64,000 nucleotides of DNA from JANMAT01 sp031359995. Its GTDB lineage: Bacteria; Actinomycetota; Acidimicrobiia; Acidimicrobiales; Ilumatobacteraceae. Location: contig JANMAT010000235.1 in assembly GCA_031359995.1 (NCBI GenBank), positions 35,440 through 99,439 of the forward strand, in the 5' to 3' direction. Position 1 is the stretch's first letter; each line of letters starts with the position of its first letter. The translations under genes were made by a program, and so were the position numbers. The notes below the pieces were generated by a model. The model did no database searches. It saw only the letters and a program-made list of their open reading frames with translations, and was not told the origin of the DNA. This document shows, in pieces, positions 16,643 to 27,750 of the stretch.

Positions 16643-18151
16643 TCAGGAGGGGCTCCCGAACACGATGCCCTGGGCCAGGGGCAGGTCATCGGAGTAGTTC
16701 ACCGTGTTCGTGGCCCGGCGCATGTATGCCCGCCACGCATCCGAGCCCGACTCGCGACCGCCACCGGTCTCCTTCTCCCCGCCGAAGGCCCCGCCGATCT
16801 CGGCGCCCGACGGTCCGATGTTCACGTTGGCGATGCCGCAGTCGGAACCCTCGGCCGACAGGAACCGCTCGGCCTCGCGCAGGTCGGTCGTGAAGATGCA
16901 CGACGACAGGCCCTGGGGCACGTCGTTGTGCTGCGCGATGGCCTCGTCGAGGGTGTCGTAGGTGAGCAGGTACAGGATGGGCGCGAACGTCTCGCGCTTC
17001 ACCACTGCCGTCTGTGCCGGCATCTCGACCACGGCCGGCTCCACGTAGAACGCGTCGGGGTGCTCCTCGGCGCGCACCCGGGCGCCGCCGTGCACCTTGC
17101 CGCCGTCGGCCTCGGCGGCGGCAAGGGCGCGTTGCATCGCGTCGAACGCGGCGGCATCGACCAGTGGGCCCACCAGCGTGCCCTCGGCCATCGGGTCGCC
17201 GACCGGCAACGAGGCGTACGCGGCGGTGAGGGCCTCGAGCAGGCGGTCGCGCACCGACCGGTGGGCGATGACCCGGCGCAGGCTCGTGCAGCGCTGGCCG
17301 GCGGTGCCGACGGCCGAGAACGTGATGGCCCGCACGGCGAGGTCGAGATCGGCCGACGGGGCGACGATCATGGCGTTGTTGCCACCCAACTCGAGCAGGC
17401 TGCGGCCGAAGCGGGCGGCCACGCGCGGCGCCACGGCCGCGCCCATGCGGGTGGAGCCGGTGGCCGACACCAGCGGGATGCGTCGGTCGTCGGCCAGCTG
17501 GGCGCCCACCGGCGCGGCACCGACGAGCACCTGCGACAGATGGGCGGGCGCCTCCCCGAAGCGGGCCACCGCCCGCTCGAACAGGCCCTGCACCGCCAGT
17601 GCGGTGAGCGGCGTCTTCTCGCTCGGCTTCCACACCACCGGGTTGCCGCACACCAGCGCCAGCGTGGCGTTCCACGACCAGACCGCGACCGGGAAGTTGA
17701 ACGCGGTGATCACCGCCACGGGGCCGAGCGGGTGCCACGTCTCGCGCATGACGTGCCCCGGGCGCTCGGACGCGATCGTGAGGCCGTAGAGCTGCCGCGA
17801 CAGACCGACGGCGAAGTCGCAGATGTCGATCATCTCCTGCACCTCGCCCCGTCCCTCGGCGGTGATCTTGCCCGCTTCCAGGGTGACCAGGGCGCCGAGC
17901 GCGTCCTTGTGGGTGCGCAGCTCCTCGCCCAGCAGGCGCACCAGCTCGCCCCGTCGGGGCGCGGGCACCGCCCGCCAGGCCGTGAACGCCTCGACGGAGC
18001 GGGCCACGGCGGCATCGACCTCGGCGGCGGTGGCCCAGGTCAGCTGGGCGGTGGTGCGGCCGTCGATGGGGGAGCGGACCGGATGGTCTCCACCGGTCAG
18101 GACGGCGGGGTCGAGGCCGAGGGCCTGGAACAGTTCGGTGGCGCGGCTCAT
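16643..18151 (-). CDS. ALDH7-type aldehyde dehydrogenase (AmaB-like)
   Basis: 502-residue NAD(P)-dependent aldehyde dehydrogenase. Catalytic Cys288 in GTAGQRCTS and general-base Glu254 in LLELGGNNA; the double Asn after ELGG and the STRMGAAVAPRVAARFGRS stretch are typical of the ALDH7 group, which oxidises alpha-aminoadipate semialdehyde/piperideine-6-carboxylate in lysine catabolism. The C-terminus (GAFGGEKETGGGRESGSDAW) also fits. It lies 12 bases downstream of the S41-like gene and upstream of the FAD oxidase. A hexamer TAGCGT nine bases before the ATG may be a leaderless promoter, although its TAG is the neighbour's stop codon. A lysine-to-2-hydroxyglutarate link with the FAD enzyme is speculation. 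Confidence 0.88.
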   Translation of the reverse strand: MSRATELFQALGLDPAVLTGGDHPVRSPIDGRTTAQLTWATAAEVDAAVARSVEAFTAWRAVPAPRRGELVRLLGEELRTHKDALGALVTLEAGKITAEGRGEVQEMIDICDFAVGLSRQLYGLTIASERPGHVMRETWHPLGPVAVITAFNFPVAVWSWNATLALVCGNPVVWKPSEKTPLTALAVQGLFERAVARFGEAPAHLSQVLVGAAPVGAQLADDRRIPLVSATGSTRMGAAVAPRVAARFGRSLLELGGNNAMIVAPSADLDLAVRAITFSAVGTAGQRCTSLRRVIAHRSVRDRLLEALTAAYASLPVGDPMAEGTLVGPLVDAAAFDAMQRALAAAEADGGKVHGGARVRAEEHPDAFYVEPAVVEMPAQTAVVKRETFAPILYLLTYDTLDEAIAQHNDVPQGLSSCIFTTDLREAERFLSAEGSDCGIANVNIGPSGAEIGGAFGGEKETGGGRESGSDAWRAYMRRATNTVNYSDDLPLAQGIVFGSPS

Positions 18152-18163
18152 GGACCCGCGACG

Positions 18164-19771
18164 CTACCGTCGCTCGGGCAGCCGATCGACGGTGAACCGG
18201 AGCAGGTCGTGGTTGCCGCTCAGCAGGTCACGGCGCGTGGTGGCGTGCACGTTGGGCTCGGGCACGGCCACGCCGATGTCCTCGATGGGGATGCCGGCCG
18301 ACGCCCGGACGCGCAGGGCCCGGCGCACGGCGACGCGCAGGGACATGCCGCCTTCGAGGACGGCCGGCGACCCCTCGGCGTCGGGATCGGTGCGCAGCGC
18401 CACGTCGTGGTCGGTCCACACGTTCGCCCCACCGGCGCCGGTGGTGCCGCCGGTGCCGACGATGGGCCCGATCTCGTTGTCGACCCAGCCGGCGGCGAAC
18501 AGGTCGGCCGACGAGTAGCACAGCGGATCGACGATCAGCACCGACGGCAGCGTGGTGTGGCGGCCGTCGCCGTTGGCCTCGCGATCAGGATCGGTGATCG
18601 GGTAGGCCTGGGAGTACACCTCCCCGCTGCCCGCGGCCGCCTCGATCGACGGGAGCCACTGCCGCAGGGCCGGATCGATGCGGCAGAACTGCGCGGTGAG
18701 GTCGGTGGGTGTGAAGGCGAAGCGCGTCGGCTCGATGCGCGCCGGGGTGAACAGCTGGAGCAGCCGCTCGGCCGACTGGATGACCCCGCCCGGGTTGGCC
18801 CGGATGTCGACGAGCACGCCCCGGCAGCCGGCGTCCTCGAAGCCGCGCAGCAGCCGGGCGCACTCGTCCACCACGGCCTGATGGTCGCCGTGCAGGAACG
18901 ACCAGATGCGCAGGTGGCCGACGGGCGTGCGCCCCATCGGGCGCACCGAGGCGGTGATGATGCGCAACCGGCTGCGCACACCGGCCGGTCGCCGCGAGGT
19001 GCCGCCGGCGAACAGCTCGCGCTTGGCCTGCTGGGCCTCCTCGCCACCGGGGTCGAGGGCCAGGTTCACGGGCGCGGCGGCGAAACCGGTCGCCGCCGCG
19101 GCCGCGTCGGGCGCGCCCGTGGGCGTGGAGCGCACGCGGGGCAGCACGCGCCACGGCAGGCGGGCCGTCAGTGAGCGGCGGTCGGGCGTGATGAACGTGA
19201 GCTCGACCCAGTGCTCGTCGGGCATCAGGTGGTCGGCCAGCGGCCGCACCGAGAGGCTCTCGAGCCCGCGCGCCAGCCGGGCCGCCTCGTTGGCGCCGCG
19301 CGTGGCGGCGGCGCGCCGCGCCACCGCGTCGTCGATGGGCACGCCGTTCCAATGGGTCACCCGCACCCCGGTGGCGAGCTCCGGGTGCACGCGACCCCAG
19401 GGCGCCAGCTTCGACACCAGGTACACCGGCCGGTCGCCGCGCACGTAGCGCTCCACCAGCACTGGCAGCACCGCCACCGCGCGGCGCAACGGGTCGGGCG
19501 GACGCACGCCGGTGTGCAGGTCGCGCAGTTCGGTGAACACCCCGAGGGCCTCCTCGAGGAAGGCCCGATCGCTCACGGACTCGGCCCGTTCCCGTAGCAC
19601 GCGCAGGCGCCCCACCGGATCGATGCCGTAGCGGGCCCGCTTCTGACGCAGGTGGGAGTAGGCCCCTTCGAGCACGTCCATGGCGACGTCGACCAGTGTG
19701 ATGCGCTCGAACGTCGACAGGTGCGGGAAGCGTGACGCGAACGTCGGCAGGGCCACGCCCGGAGCGCTCAT
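18164..19771 (-). CDS. S41-like (C-terminal processing) peptidase family protein
   Basis: 535 residues without a signal peptide, so probably cytoplasmic. The C-terminal half has the S41 core: GCRGVLVDIRANPGG, then PSVLIVDPLCYSSADLFA, where the second Ser is at the nucleophile position, and IGPIVGTGGTTGAGG. The Lys expected after the last Gly block in tail-specific proteases is absent, so a tricorn-like tetrad or loss of activity must be considered. A PDZ domain is not evident; the N-terminal 300 residues are helical and then beta-rich. Start ATG overlaps the amidohydrolase stop by 4 bases (ATGA), so the two are co-translated. Confidence 0.75.
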   Translation of the reverse strand: MSAPGVALPTFASRFPHLSTFERITLVDVAMDVLEGAYSHLRQKRARYGIDPVGRLRVLRERAESVSDRAFLEEALGVFTELRDLHTGVRPPDPLRRAVAVLPVLVERYVRGDRPVYLVSKLAPWGRVHPELATGVRVTHWNGVPIDDAVARRAAATRGANEAARLARGLESLSVRPLADHLMPDEHWVELTFITPDRRSLTARLPWRVLPRVRSTPTGAPDAAAAATGFAAAPVNLALDPGGEEAQQAKRELFAGGTSRRPAGVRSRLRIITASVRPMGRTPVGHLRIWSFLHGDHQAVVDECARLLRGFEDAGCRGVLVDIRANPGGVIQSAERLLQLFTPARIEPTRFAFTPTDLTAQFCRIDPALRQWLPSIEAAAGSGEVYSQAYPITDPDREANGDGRHTTLPSVLIVDPLCYSSADLFAAGWVDNEIGPIVGTGGTTGAGGANVWTDHDVALRTDPDAEGSPAVLEGGMSLRVAVRRALRVRASAGIPIEDIGVAVPEPNVHATTRRDLLSGNHDLLRFTVDRLPERR

Positions 19772-21333
19772 GCGTAGTAGCCGCGCAGCGGTGACAGCAG
19801 CCCGCGGTGGAAGGTGTGGGCGTCGACGGCGTCGAAGAACCGGTCGTCGTGCAGCAGGGTCTCGAGCTCGGGGATCGGGCACGGCTCGGGCGGATCGTTG
19901 CGGCCGGCGAACGCGGGATCGGCCCCGCCGGGCAGCGGCATGTCGCCGATCACGACCAGCGGTGCCCTGGGGTCGCCGAGATCGCCGCCGACGGCGGCGA
20001 GGGCGAGGGCCAGCTCGCGCGCCGCCACTTCGGGACGGGCCCGCACCGCTTCGAGACGACCCACGACGTCGGGCCAGGTGAAGAACTTCTCGCGGTTCTG
20101 GGGGCTGCGGATCACGGCCCGGCGGGCCAACGAGCCGACCTTCAGCGGTACGGCCGCGGTGGCGCCGGCCGCCTTCATGAGTGCCGTCATCCCGTAACGG
20201 GCTTCGCCGCCGACGACCACGAGGCGCACGTTGCGCTCGGTGCAGTCGATGAGGTTCCGGTACGGGTCGGCCGTCGCCTTGCCCATGACGACGATGTCGG
20301 CCAGCCAACCCGGCGCGAGCCGACCGACCTGCGGCCCGGCGACCTCGGCGATGGCGTCGCCGGGGTTCGACGTGACCATGCGACACAGCTCGAGATCGGT
20401 GAACACCGGGCCCGTGGTGGCGGCGGCCGGCGGCTGGCGCCATGCGCCGGGTGCCCGGTTGCACAACTCGGCGACCTTCAGCTCGCCGAGGACGTGCTTG
20501 GTGCCCGACGGCGCCCAGTCGGAGCCGAGGCACACCCGCACACCGGCGGCCTTGGCCGCCACGATGTCGACCGTGCCGCCGTACAGCCACATGTTCGAGA
20601 ACGGCGACCACACCAGCGAGGCCTCCGCGGCGGCCAGCGCGTGGAACTGGTCGGTGCCGAGTGCGGTGCCGTGGATGGCCACGAAGCCCTTGCGCACGAC
20701 GCCGCCGTCGGACGCGATCGTCCACTCCTTCAGCAGCTTCGGATCGACGCCCTCCGCGAGGTGGTAGATGAACCCGGCGCCCTTGGCCATCGACTGGGCC
20801 ACGGGCACCAGGTCAGTGGCCTTGCCCTGCACGAGCGTGCCGACCCGGAAGAAGTCCTTCTTCGTGCCGAACCGTTCGGTGTCGATGTTGCGGACCACCG
20901 ATCCGTCGACCGAGTGGTTGGCCTTGCCGTTGCCCTGCACGGTCGTGGTGCCGCCCACCATCGCCTTCATCTCGACGTAGGCCATCAGGCTCGGCGCGCT
21001 CACCCAGCCCAGGAACGAGCCCGGATGGCTCACCGCCGGCCCGTAGCTCCTGGCGCGCGTCCACTGGTCGTGATCGGTCCACGGCGTGGTGCGGGCGGCG
21101 TCGGCCCACGGACCGATCGTGTTGTACGGCAGGTGGTTGTGGAGATCGATGAGACCGGGGTAGACGAACCCGCCGGCCTTCAGCGGCGTGACGCCGCTGA
21201 AACCCGTCGGCGCCGCGGCGGCGGAAGGGCTCACCGCGACGATGCGGCCGTCGTCGCCGATGTAGACGACGCCGTCGGGGAGCACCGTCGCGTCGTCGTC
21301 CATGGTGACCACCGTGCCGCGGACTGCCCACAT
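19768..21333 (-). CDS. Metal-dependent amidohydrolase family protein
   Basis: 521 residues with the amidohydrolase TIM-barrel metal motifs: LIDLHNHLPYN (HxH), GFIYHLAEG, VAIHGTALG and VCLGSDWAPSG (final Asp). The small N- and C-terminal beta-sandwich is visible in VRGTVVTMDDD and VVVGGEARYG. The C-terminal 110 residues, including MPLPGGADPAFAGRNDPPEP, extend beyond the usual barrel. GGGGGAGG lies just upstream of the ATG, and a TACGAT hexamer on the minus strand at 21360-21365 is a credible promoter. First gene of a two-gene operon with the S41-like protein; a joint role in hydrolysing an amide or peptide-like compound is possible. Confidence 0.87.
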   Translation of the reverse strand: MWAVRGTVVTMDDDATVLPDGVVYIGDDGRIVAVSPSAAAAPTGFSGVTPLKAGGFVYPGLIDLHNHLPYNTIGPWADAARTTPWTDHDQWTRARSYGPAVSHPGSFLGWVSAPSLMAYVEMKAMVGGTTTVQGNGKANHSVDGSVVRNIDTERFGTKKDFFRVGTLVQGKATDLVPVAQSMAKGAGFIYHLAEGVDPKLLKEWTIASDGGVVRKGFVAIHGTALGTDQFHALAAAEASLVWSPFSNMWLYGGTVDIVAAKAAGVRVCLGSDWAPSGTKHVLGELKVAELCNRAPGAWRQPPAAATTGPVFTDLELCRMVTSNPGDAIAEVAGPQVGRLAPGWLADIVVMGKATADPYRNLIDCTERNVRLVVVGGEARYGMTALMKAAGATAAVPLKVGSLARRAVIRSPQNREKFFTWPDVVGRLEAVRARPEVAARELALALAAVGGDLGDPRAPLVVIGDMPLPGGADPAFAGRNDPPEPCPIPELETLLHDDRFFDAVDAHTFHRGLLSPLRGYYA

Positions 21334-21359
21334 GCGTACCTCCCCCGCCTCGTGCCCGG

Positions 21360-21365
21360 ATCGTA
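21360..21365 (-). promoter_or_regulatory. -10 element of the amidohydrolase operon
   Basis: TACGAT on the minus strand, placing transcription start about 20 bases before the ATG, with a strong Shine-Dalgarno in the leader. Confidence 0.45.
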
Positions 21366-21441
21366 TCGACCTTCAGAGGGCCGGGGTGGGGGTGGGATAC
21401 GTGGACTTGCCCGCGGAGCCGGGGAGCACTAGGGAGGGCCC

Positions 21442-22197
21442 ATGTCCGACCCGGCCGCCACCGTCGTCACGCGCACCGAAGGTGCCGTGGCCACCGTCAC
21501 CCTCACCCGACCCGAGGCGCTCAACGCCATCACGCGCGAGATGCTGGTCGAACTGGCCGACGCCCTCGACGCGTTGGCCGCCGACGCGGCGGTGTCGGTG
21601 GTGGTGCTGACGGGCGAGGGGCGGGCCTTCTCGGCCGGCGTCGACCTGAAGGCGCTGGGCCAGCGGTCGCTGGAAGGCGGCGGGGTGGGCGACCTGCTCG
21701 ACCTGCCCGCCCGCGCCGTGATCGACCGGCTCACCCGCATGCCGAAGGTCGTGATCGCCCGGGTGAACGGCTTCTGCTTCACCGGCGCGCTGGAACTGGT
21801 GCTGGCGTGCGATCTGGTGGTGGCGGCCAACGAGGCGAAGTTCGGCGACACCCACGCCAAGTGGGGGCTGCGGCCCACCTGGGGCATGAGCCAGCGCCTC
21901 GTGCGCGCCGTGGGCATCGCCCGGGCGCGCGACCTGTCGTACACGGCCCGCACGTTCAGCGGCGCCGACGCCGCCGCCTGGGGCCTGGCGGCGCGGGCCG
22001 TGCCGCTCGCCGAGCTCGACGCCACGGTGCAGGATCTGGCGGCGGCGGTGGCGGCGAACTCCGGCGGTTCGCTGGCCGCCTACAAGGACCTGTTCCGCCA
22101 CGCCCTCGACGAGGGCCTCGACGACGGGCTCGGGTACGAGGCCGCCACCGCCTACGTGATCGACGACACCGAGGACCGGGTCGCGTCGTTCCGGTGA
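21442..22197 (+). CDS. Enoyl-CoA hydratase/isomerase family protein
   Basis: 251-residue crotonase. Oxyanion-hole segments AFSAGVDLKAL and GFCFTGALELVLACD are present; the first catalytic Glu position is kept in GALEL, while the second lies in FGDTHAKWGLRPTWG, which lacks the usual Glu, a variant frequent among actinobacterial paralogues of unknown substrate. The ATG is preceded by GGGAGGG. Followed after 46 bases by the E1 gene. It could hydrate an enoyl-CoA from branched-chain acid breakdown, given that neighbour. Confidence 0.9.
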   Translation: MSDPAATVVTRTEGAVATVTLTRPEALNAITREMLVELADALDALAADAAVSVVVLTGEGRAFSAGVDLKALGQRSLEGGGVGDLLDLPARAVIDRLTRMPKVVIARVNGFCFTGALELVLACDLVVAANEAKFGDTHAKWGLRPTWGMSQRLVRAVGIARARDLSYTARTFSGADAAAWGLAARAVPLAELDATVQDLAAAVAANSGGSLAAYKDLFRHALDEGLDDGLGYEAATAYVIDDTEDRVASFR

Positions 22198-22243
22198 CGC
22201 CATCGGGTGGAACCCGCCCGCCGATCCGCTAGGAAGTGCGGCG

Positions 22244-24466
<2,223 letters not shown>

Positions 24467-24557
24467 GCTCCGTCGGCCCAAGGGGCGTGACCCGGCCCTT
24501 GCGGCGGACCAGAGGAAACCGGCCCGGTCGACACCACCCAGCCCCCGGGTTCCGTCG

Positions 24558-24563
24558 TAGGAT
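24558..24563 (+). promoter_or_regulatory. Leaderless -10 element of the BlaI-like gene
   Basis: TAGGAT ends 6 bases before the ATG at 24570; no Shine-Dalgarno is present. Confidence 0.55.
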
Positions 24564-24569
24564 GAACGG

Positions 24570-24980
24570 ATGGAAGCTTCCTCCTTCCCCGTGGCCAAGC
24601 AGGAACGCCGAGCCTTCGGTGAGCTGCAGGGTCGGATCCTCGGCGTGTTGTGGGCCGCTGGTCGTCCGCTCACGGCGGCCGAGGTGCTGACCGAGCTCGG
24701 CGACGACGTGGTGTACACCACCGTCGCCAAGGTGCTCGACCGGCTCCAGCTGCAAGACGTCGTGCGGCGGACCAAGGTCGGTCGCGCCTACACGTTCGAG
24801 CCGCTCGTGCAGGAGTCGGCCTTCGTCGCCGATCGGGTGCGCGGGCTCCTCGACCGCAGTCGCGATCGTGAGGCGGTCCTGCAGGGATTCGTCGACGGTC
24901 TCGAACCGGGTGATTCGGCGATCCTCGCCGCCATGCTGGACCGTCTGAACGTTTCGGCGTCTCCCCGCACCGAGTCGTGA
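24570..24980 (+). CDS. BlaI/MecI/CopY family winged-helix repressor
   Basis: 136 residues. The winged helix covers about residues 15-80: LQGRILGVLWAAGRPLTAAE, VYTTVAKVLDRLQLQD (recognition helix VYTTVAKVLDRL is near-canonical for BlaI), and VRRTKVGRAYTFEP as the wing. The rest is a dimerisation helix region. It overlaps the downstream M56 metallopeptidase gene by 4 bases (GTGA), the standard repressor/sensor-protease pairing. No beta-lactamase gene is nearby, so the inducing signal is unknown. Confidence 0.9.
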   Translation: MEASSFPVAKQERRAFGELQGRILGVLWAAGRPLTAAEVLTELGDDVVYTTVAKVLDRLQLQDVVRRTKVGRAYTFEPLVQESAFVADRVRGLLDRSRDREAVLQGFVDGLEPGDSAILAAMLDRLNVSASPRTES

Positions 24981-25894
24981 TCATCGGGTTGGCCGTCCTG
25001 CCGCTCGTGGCGGCGGTGGTGCTGGCCCTGTGCTCGCGCACCCTGGCCCGGCGGGTGGCGCCGTCGCTGGCCGCACGGGCCCTCTCCGGCGCGGCCGCGG
25101 CGGTGGGCGTGGCCACCGTCGGCGTGGTGGGCATCATCGGGTTCTTCGCGGTGGCCGAAGTGCCGAAGGTGGCCGCCATGGGTCATTGGTCGGCGCGGGT
25201 GGTCGCCCGACTGAGTGGTCTCCCGCCGACGGTGTGTCGTTTCGCACTCGTGCTGGCCGTGGCCGGCGTGGTCGCGGCGTCGGCGCATGTGGTGCGACTC
25301 GCCGCGCAGCACCGTCGAGTGGCACGCGAGCTGCCAAGGTCGCCGGCCGGTGATGTCGTGGTGGTGCCGGGCGCACAGCCGGCGGCCTTCGCCTTCAGCG
25401 GCGGGCGGCACGCCCGCGTCATCATCACCACCGCCCTGCTCGAACTGCTGCCCGACCCGGCACTGCGCGAAGCGGTCATCGAGCACGAGCGCTCGCACCT
25501 GCGCCATCACCACCTCCTGCTCCGGTGCGTGACCGAGGTCGCCGCCCGCTTGAACCCGTTGTTGCGACCGGTGGTCGCCGCGGTGAACGACGCCACCGAA
25601 CGGTGGGCCGACGAGGACGCTGCTCGACAGGTCGGCCCCGAGACGGTGGCCCGGGCGCTGCTCACGGTGGCGCTGGCCGGATCGGCCCCCCTGCCCGGCG
25701 TCGTCAGCTCGCTCACGGGCGGTCCGGTGCCGCAGCGGGTGCGGTGCCTGCTCGAGCCGCCGCCCCGGCGTCGCTGGGCCGTCGGGCTGCTCGTGCTGCT
25801 CGTGATGACCAGCGTGGCCGCAGTCGGGGCCATGACCCTCGACGTCGACGTGGCCGAGGACATCCTCATCGCGGCCAGCCATCTGGGCCGCTGA
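24977..25894 (+). CDS. M56 family membrane metallopeptidase (BlaR1/MecR1-like, no sensor domain)
   Basis: 305 residues with about four membrane segments: residues 2-20, 38-60, 85-110, and one near the C-terminus (AVGLLVLLVMTSVAAVGAM). The zinc site is VIEHERSHLRHHH (His170, Glu171, His174), following the family motif AFAFSGGRHARVIITTALLELL. A third ligand Glu is available in WADEDAARQVG. Unlike BlaR1 it has no extracellular penicillin-binding domain. Translation is coupled to the BlaI-like gene. It presumably cleaves the repressor in response to an envelope signal. Confidence 0.88.
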   Translation: MIIGLAVLPLVAAVVLALCSRTLARRVAPSLAARALSGAAAAVGVATVGVVGIIGFFAVAEVPKVAAMGHWSARVVARLSGLPPTVCRFALVLAVAGVVAASAHVVRLAAQHRRVARELPRSPAGDVVVVPGAQPAAFAFSGGRHARVIITTALLELLPDPALREAVIEHERSHLRHHHLLLRCVTEVAARLNPLLRPVVAAVNDATERWADEDAARQVGPETVARALLTVALAGSAPLPGVVSSLTGGPVPQRVRCLLEPPPRRRWAVGLLVLLVMTSVAAVGAMTLDVDVAEDILIAASHLGR

Positions 25895-25903
25895 CCGCGC
25901 CGG

Positions 25904-26679
25904 TCACCAGGTCGAGCGGCTGAGCACCCCACCGTCGACGACGAGGCAGGTACCGCTGATCCAGCGCGCCGCAGGTGACGCGAGGAACAGGACCGCGTCG
26001 GCCACGTCCTCGGGCTGACCGAGCCGACCCAGGGGGCAGGCTGCGTGCCAGCGGGCCACGCCCTCGGGCCAGGCTGCGTCGAGACCGTCGCGATGGATGA
26101 GCCCGGGTGCGATGGCGTTCACGCGGATGCCGAGGCGCCCGAGCTCGAGCGCGGCGGCGCGCGTGTGGGCGATGACCGCCGCCTTCGACGCGGTGTAGTG
26201 GGAGTGGCCGCTGGCCGGCTGCAGCCCCTCGATGGAGGCGATGTTCACGACGGCGCCGCCGTCGCGGCGCAGGTGGGGCACCGCGAGCTGCGTGAGCCGG
26301 GCCACGCCTTCGACGTTCACCCGCAGCACGTCGTGCAGCTCGGCGGGGTCCATCTCGGCGAGCGCGCTCACCGGTTGGAGGGCGGCGTTGTTCACCAGCA
26401 CGTCGAGCCGGCCGAACGCCGCGACGGTGTCGGCGCACACGCGGGCGGCGTCGTCGACCACGTCGCCGCGCACGATGGCGAGGCCGTCTCCCAGCTCGGC
26501 GACCAGCGCCTCGGCCTGGGCGGTGCCGCGGTGCACGTGGAGCGCGACGCGCGCGCCCGCCTCGTGGAGGCGACGGGCGATGGCGGCGCCGATGCCGCCG
26601 TTGGCGCCGGTGACGAGCGCGACCCGGCCGCGCAGATCGAGCAGCTCGCCGACCGCCGGGGCGGTGCGGCCCGGGCCGG

Positions 26680-26683
<4 letters not shown>
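25904..26683 (-). CDS. SDR family oxidoreductase
   Basis: 259-residue classical SDR: TGANGGIG cofactor motif, VNNAALQP, NIASIEGLQ with the catalytic Ser, YTASKAAV (YxxxK), and a C-terminal SGTCLVVDGGVLS. The start is a GTG whose GTGA overlaps the mtnA stop, so it is the second gene of a two-gene operon with MtnA. No known methionine-salvage step needs this SDR; a side branch acting on the ribulose phosphate or an alcohol is only a guess. Confidence 0.87.
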
Positions 26684-27693
<1,010 letters not shown>

Positions 27694-27699
27694 CCGGCG

Positions 27700-27705
27700 A
27701 GGGTA
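27700..27705 (-). promoter_or_regulatory. Leaderless -10 element of mtnA
   Basis: TACCCT (minus strand), 6-base gap to the mtnA ATG. It is back-to-back with the amidase promoter in a 57-base divergent intergenic region. Confidence 0.55.
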
Positions 27706-27737
27706 TCCCCGATCGCCTGTCGGCCTGCTCTGGCCGC

Positions 27738-27743
27738 TACCGT
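27738..27743 (+). promoter_or_regulatory. Leaderless -10 element of the amidase gene
   Basis: TACCGT, 7-base gap to the ATG at 27751. Confidence 0.55.
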
Positions 27744-27750
27744 CCCCAGG

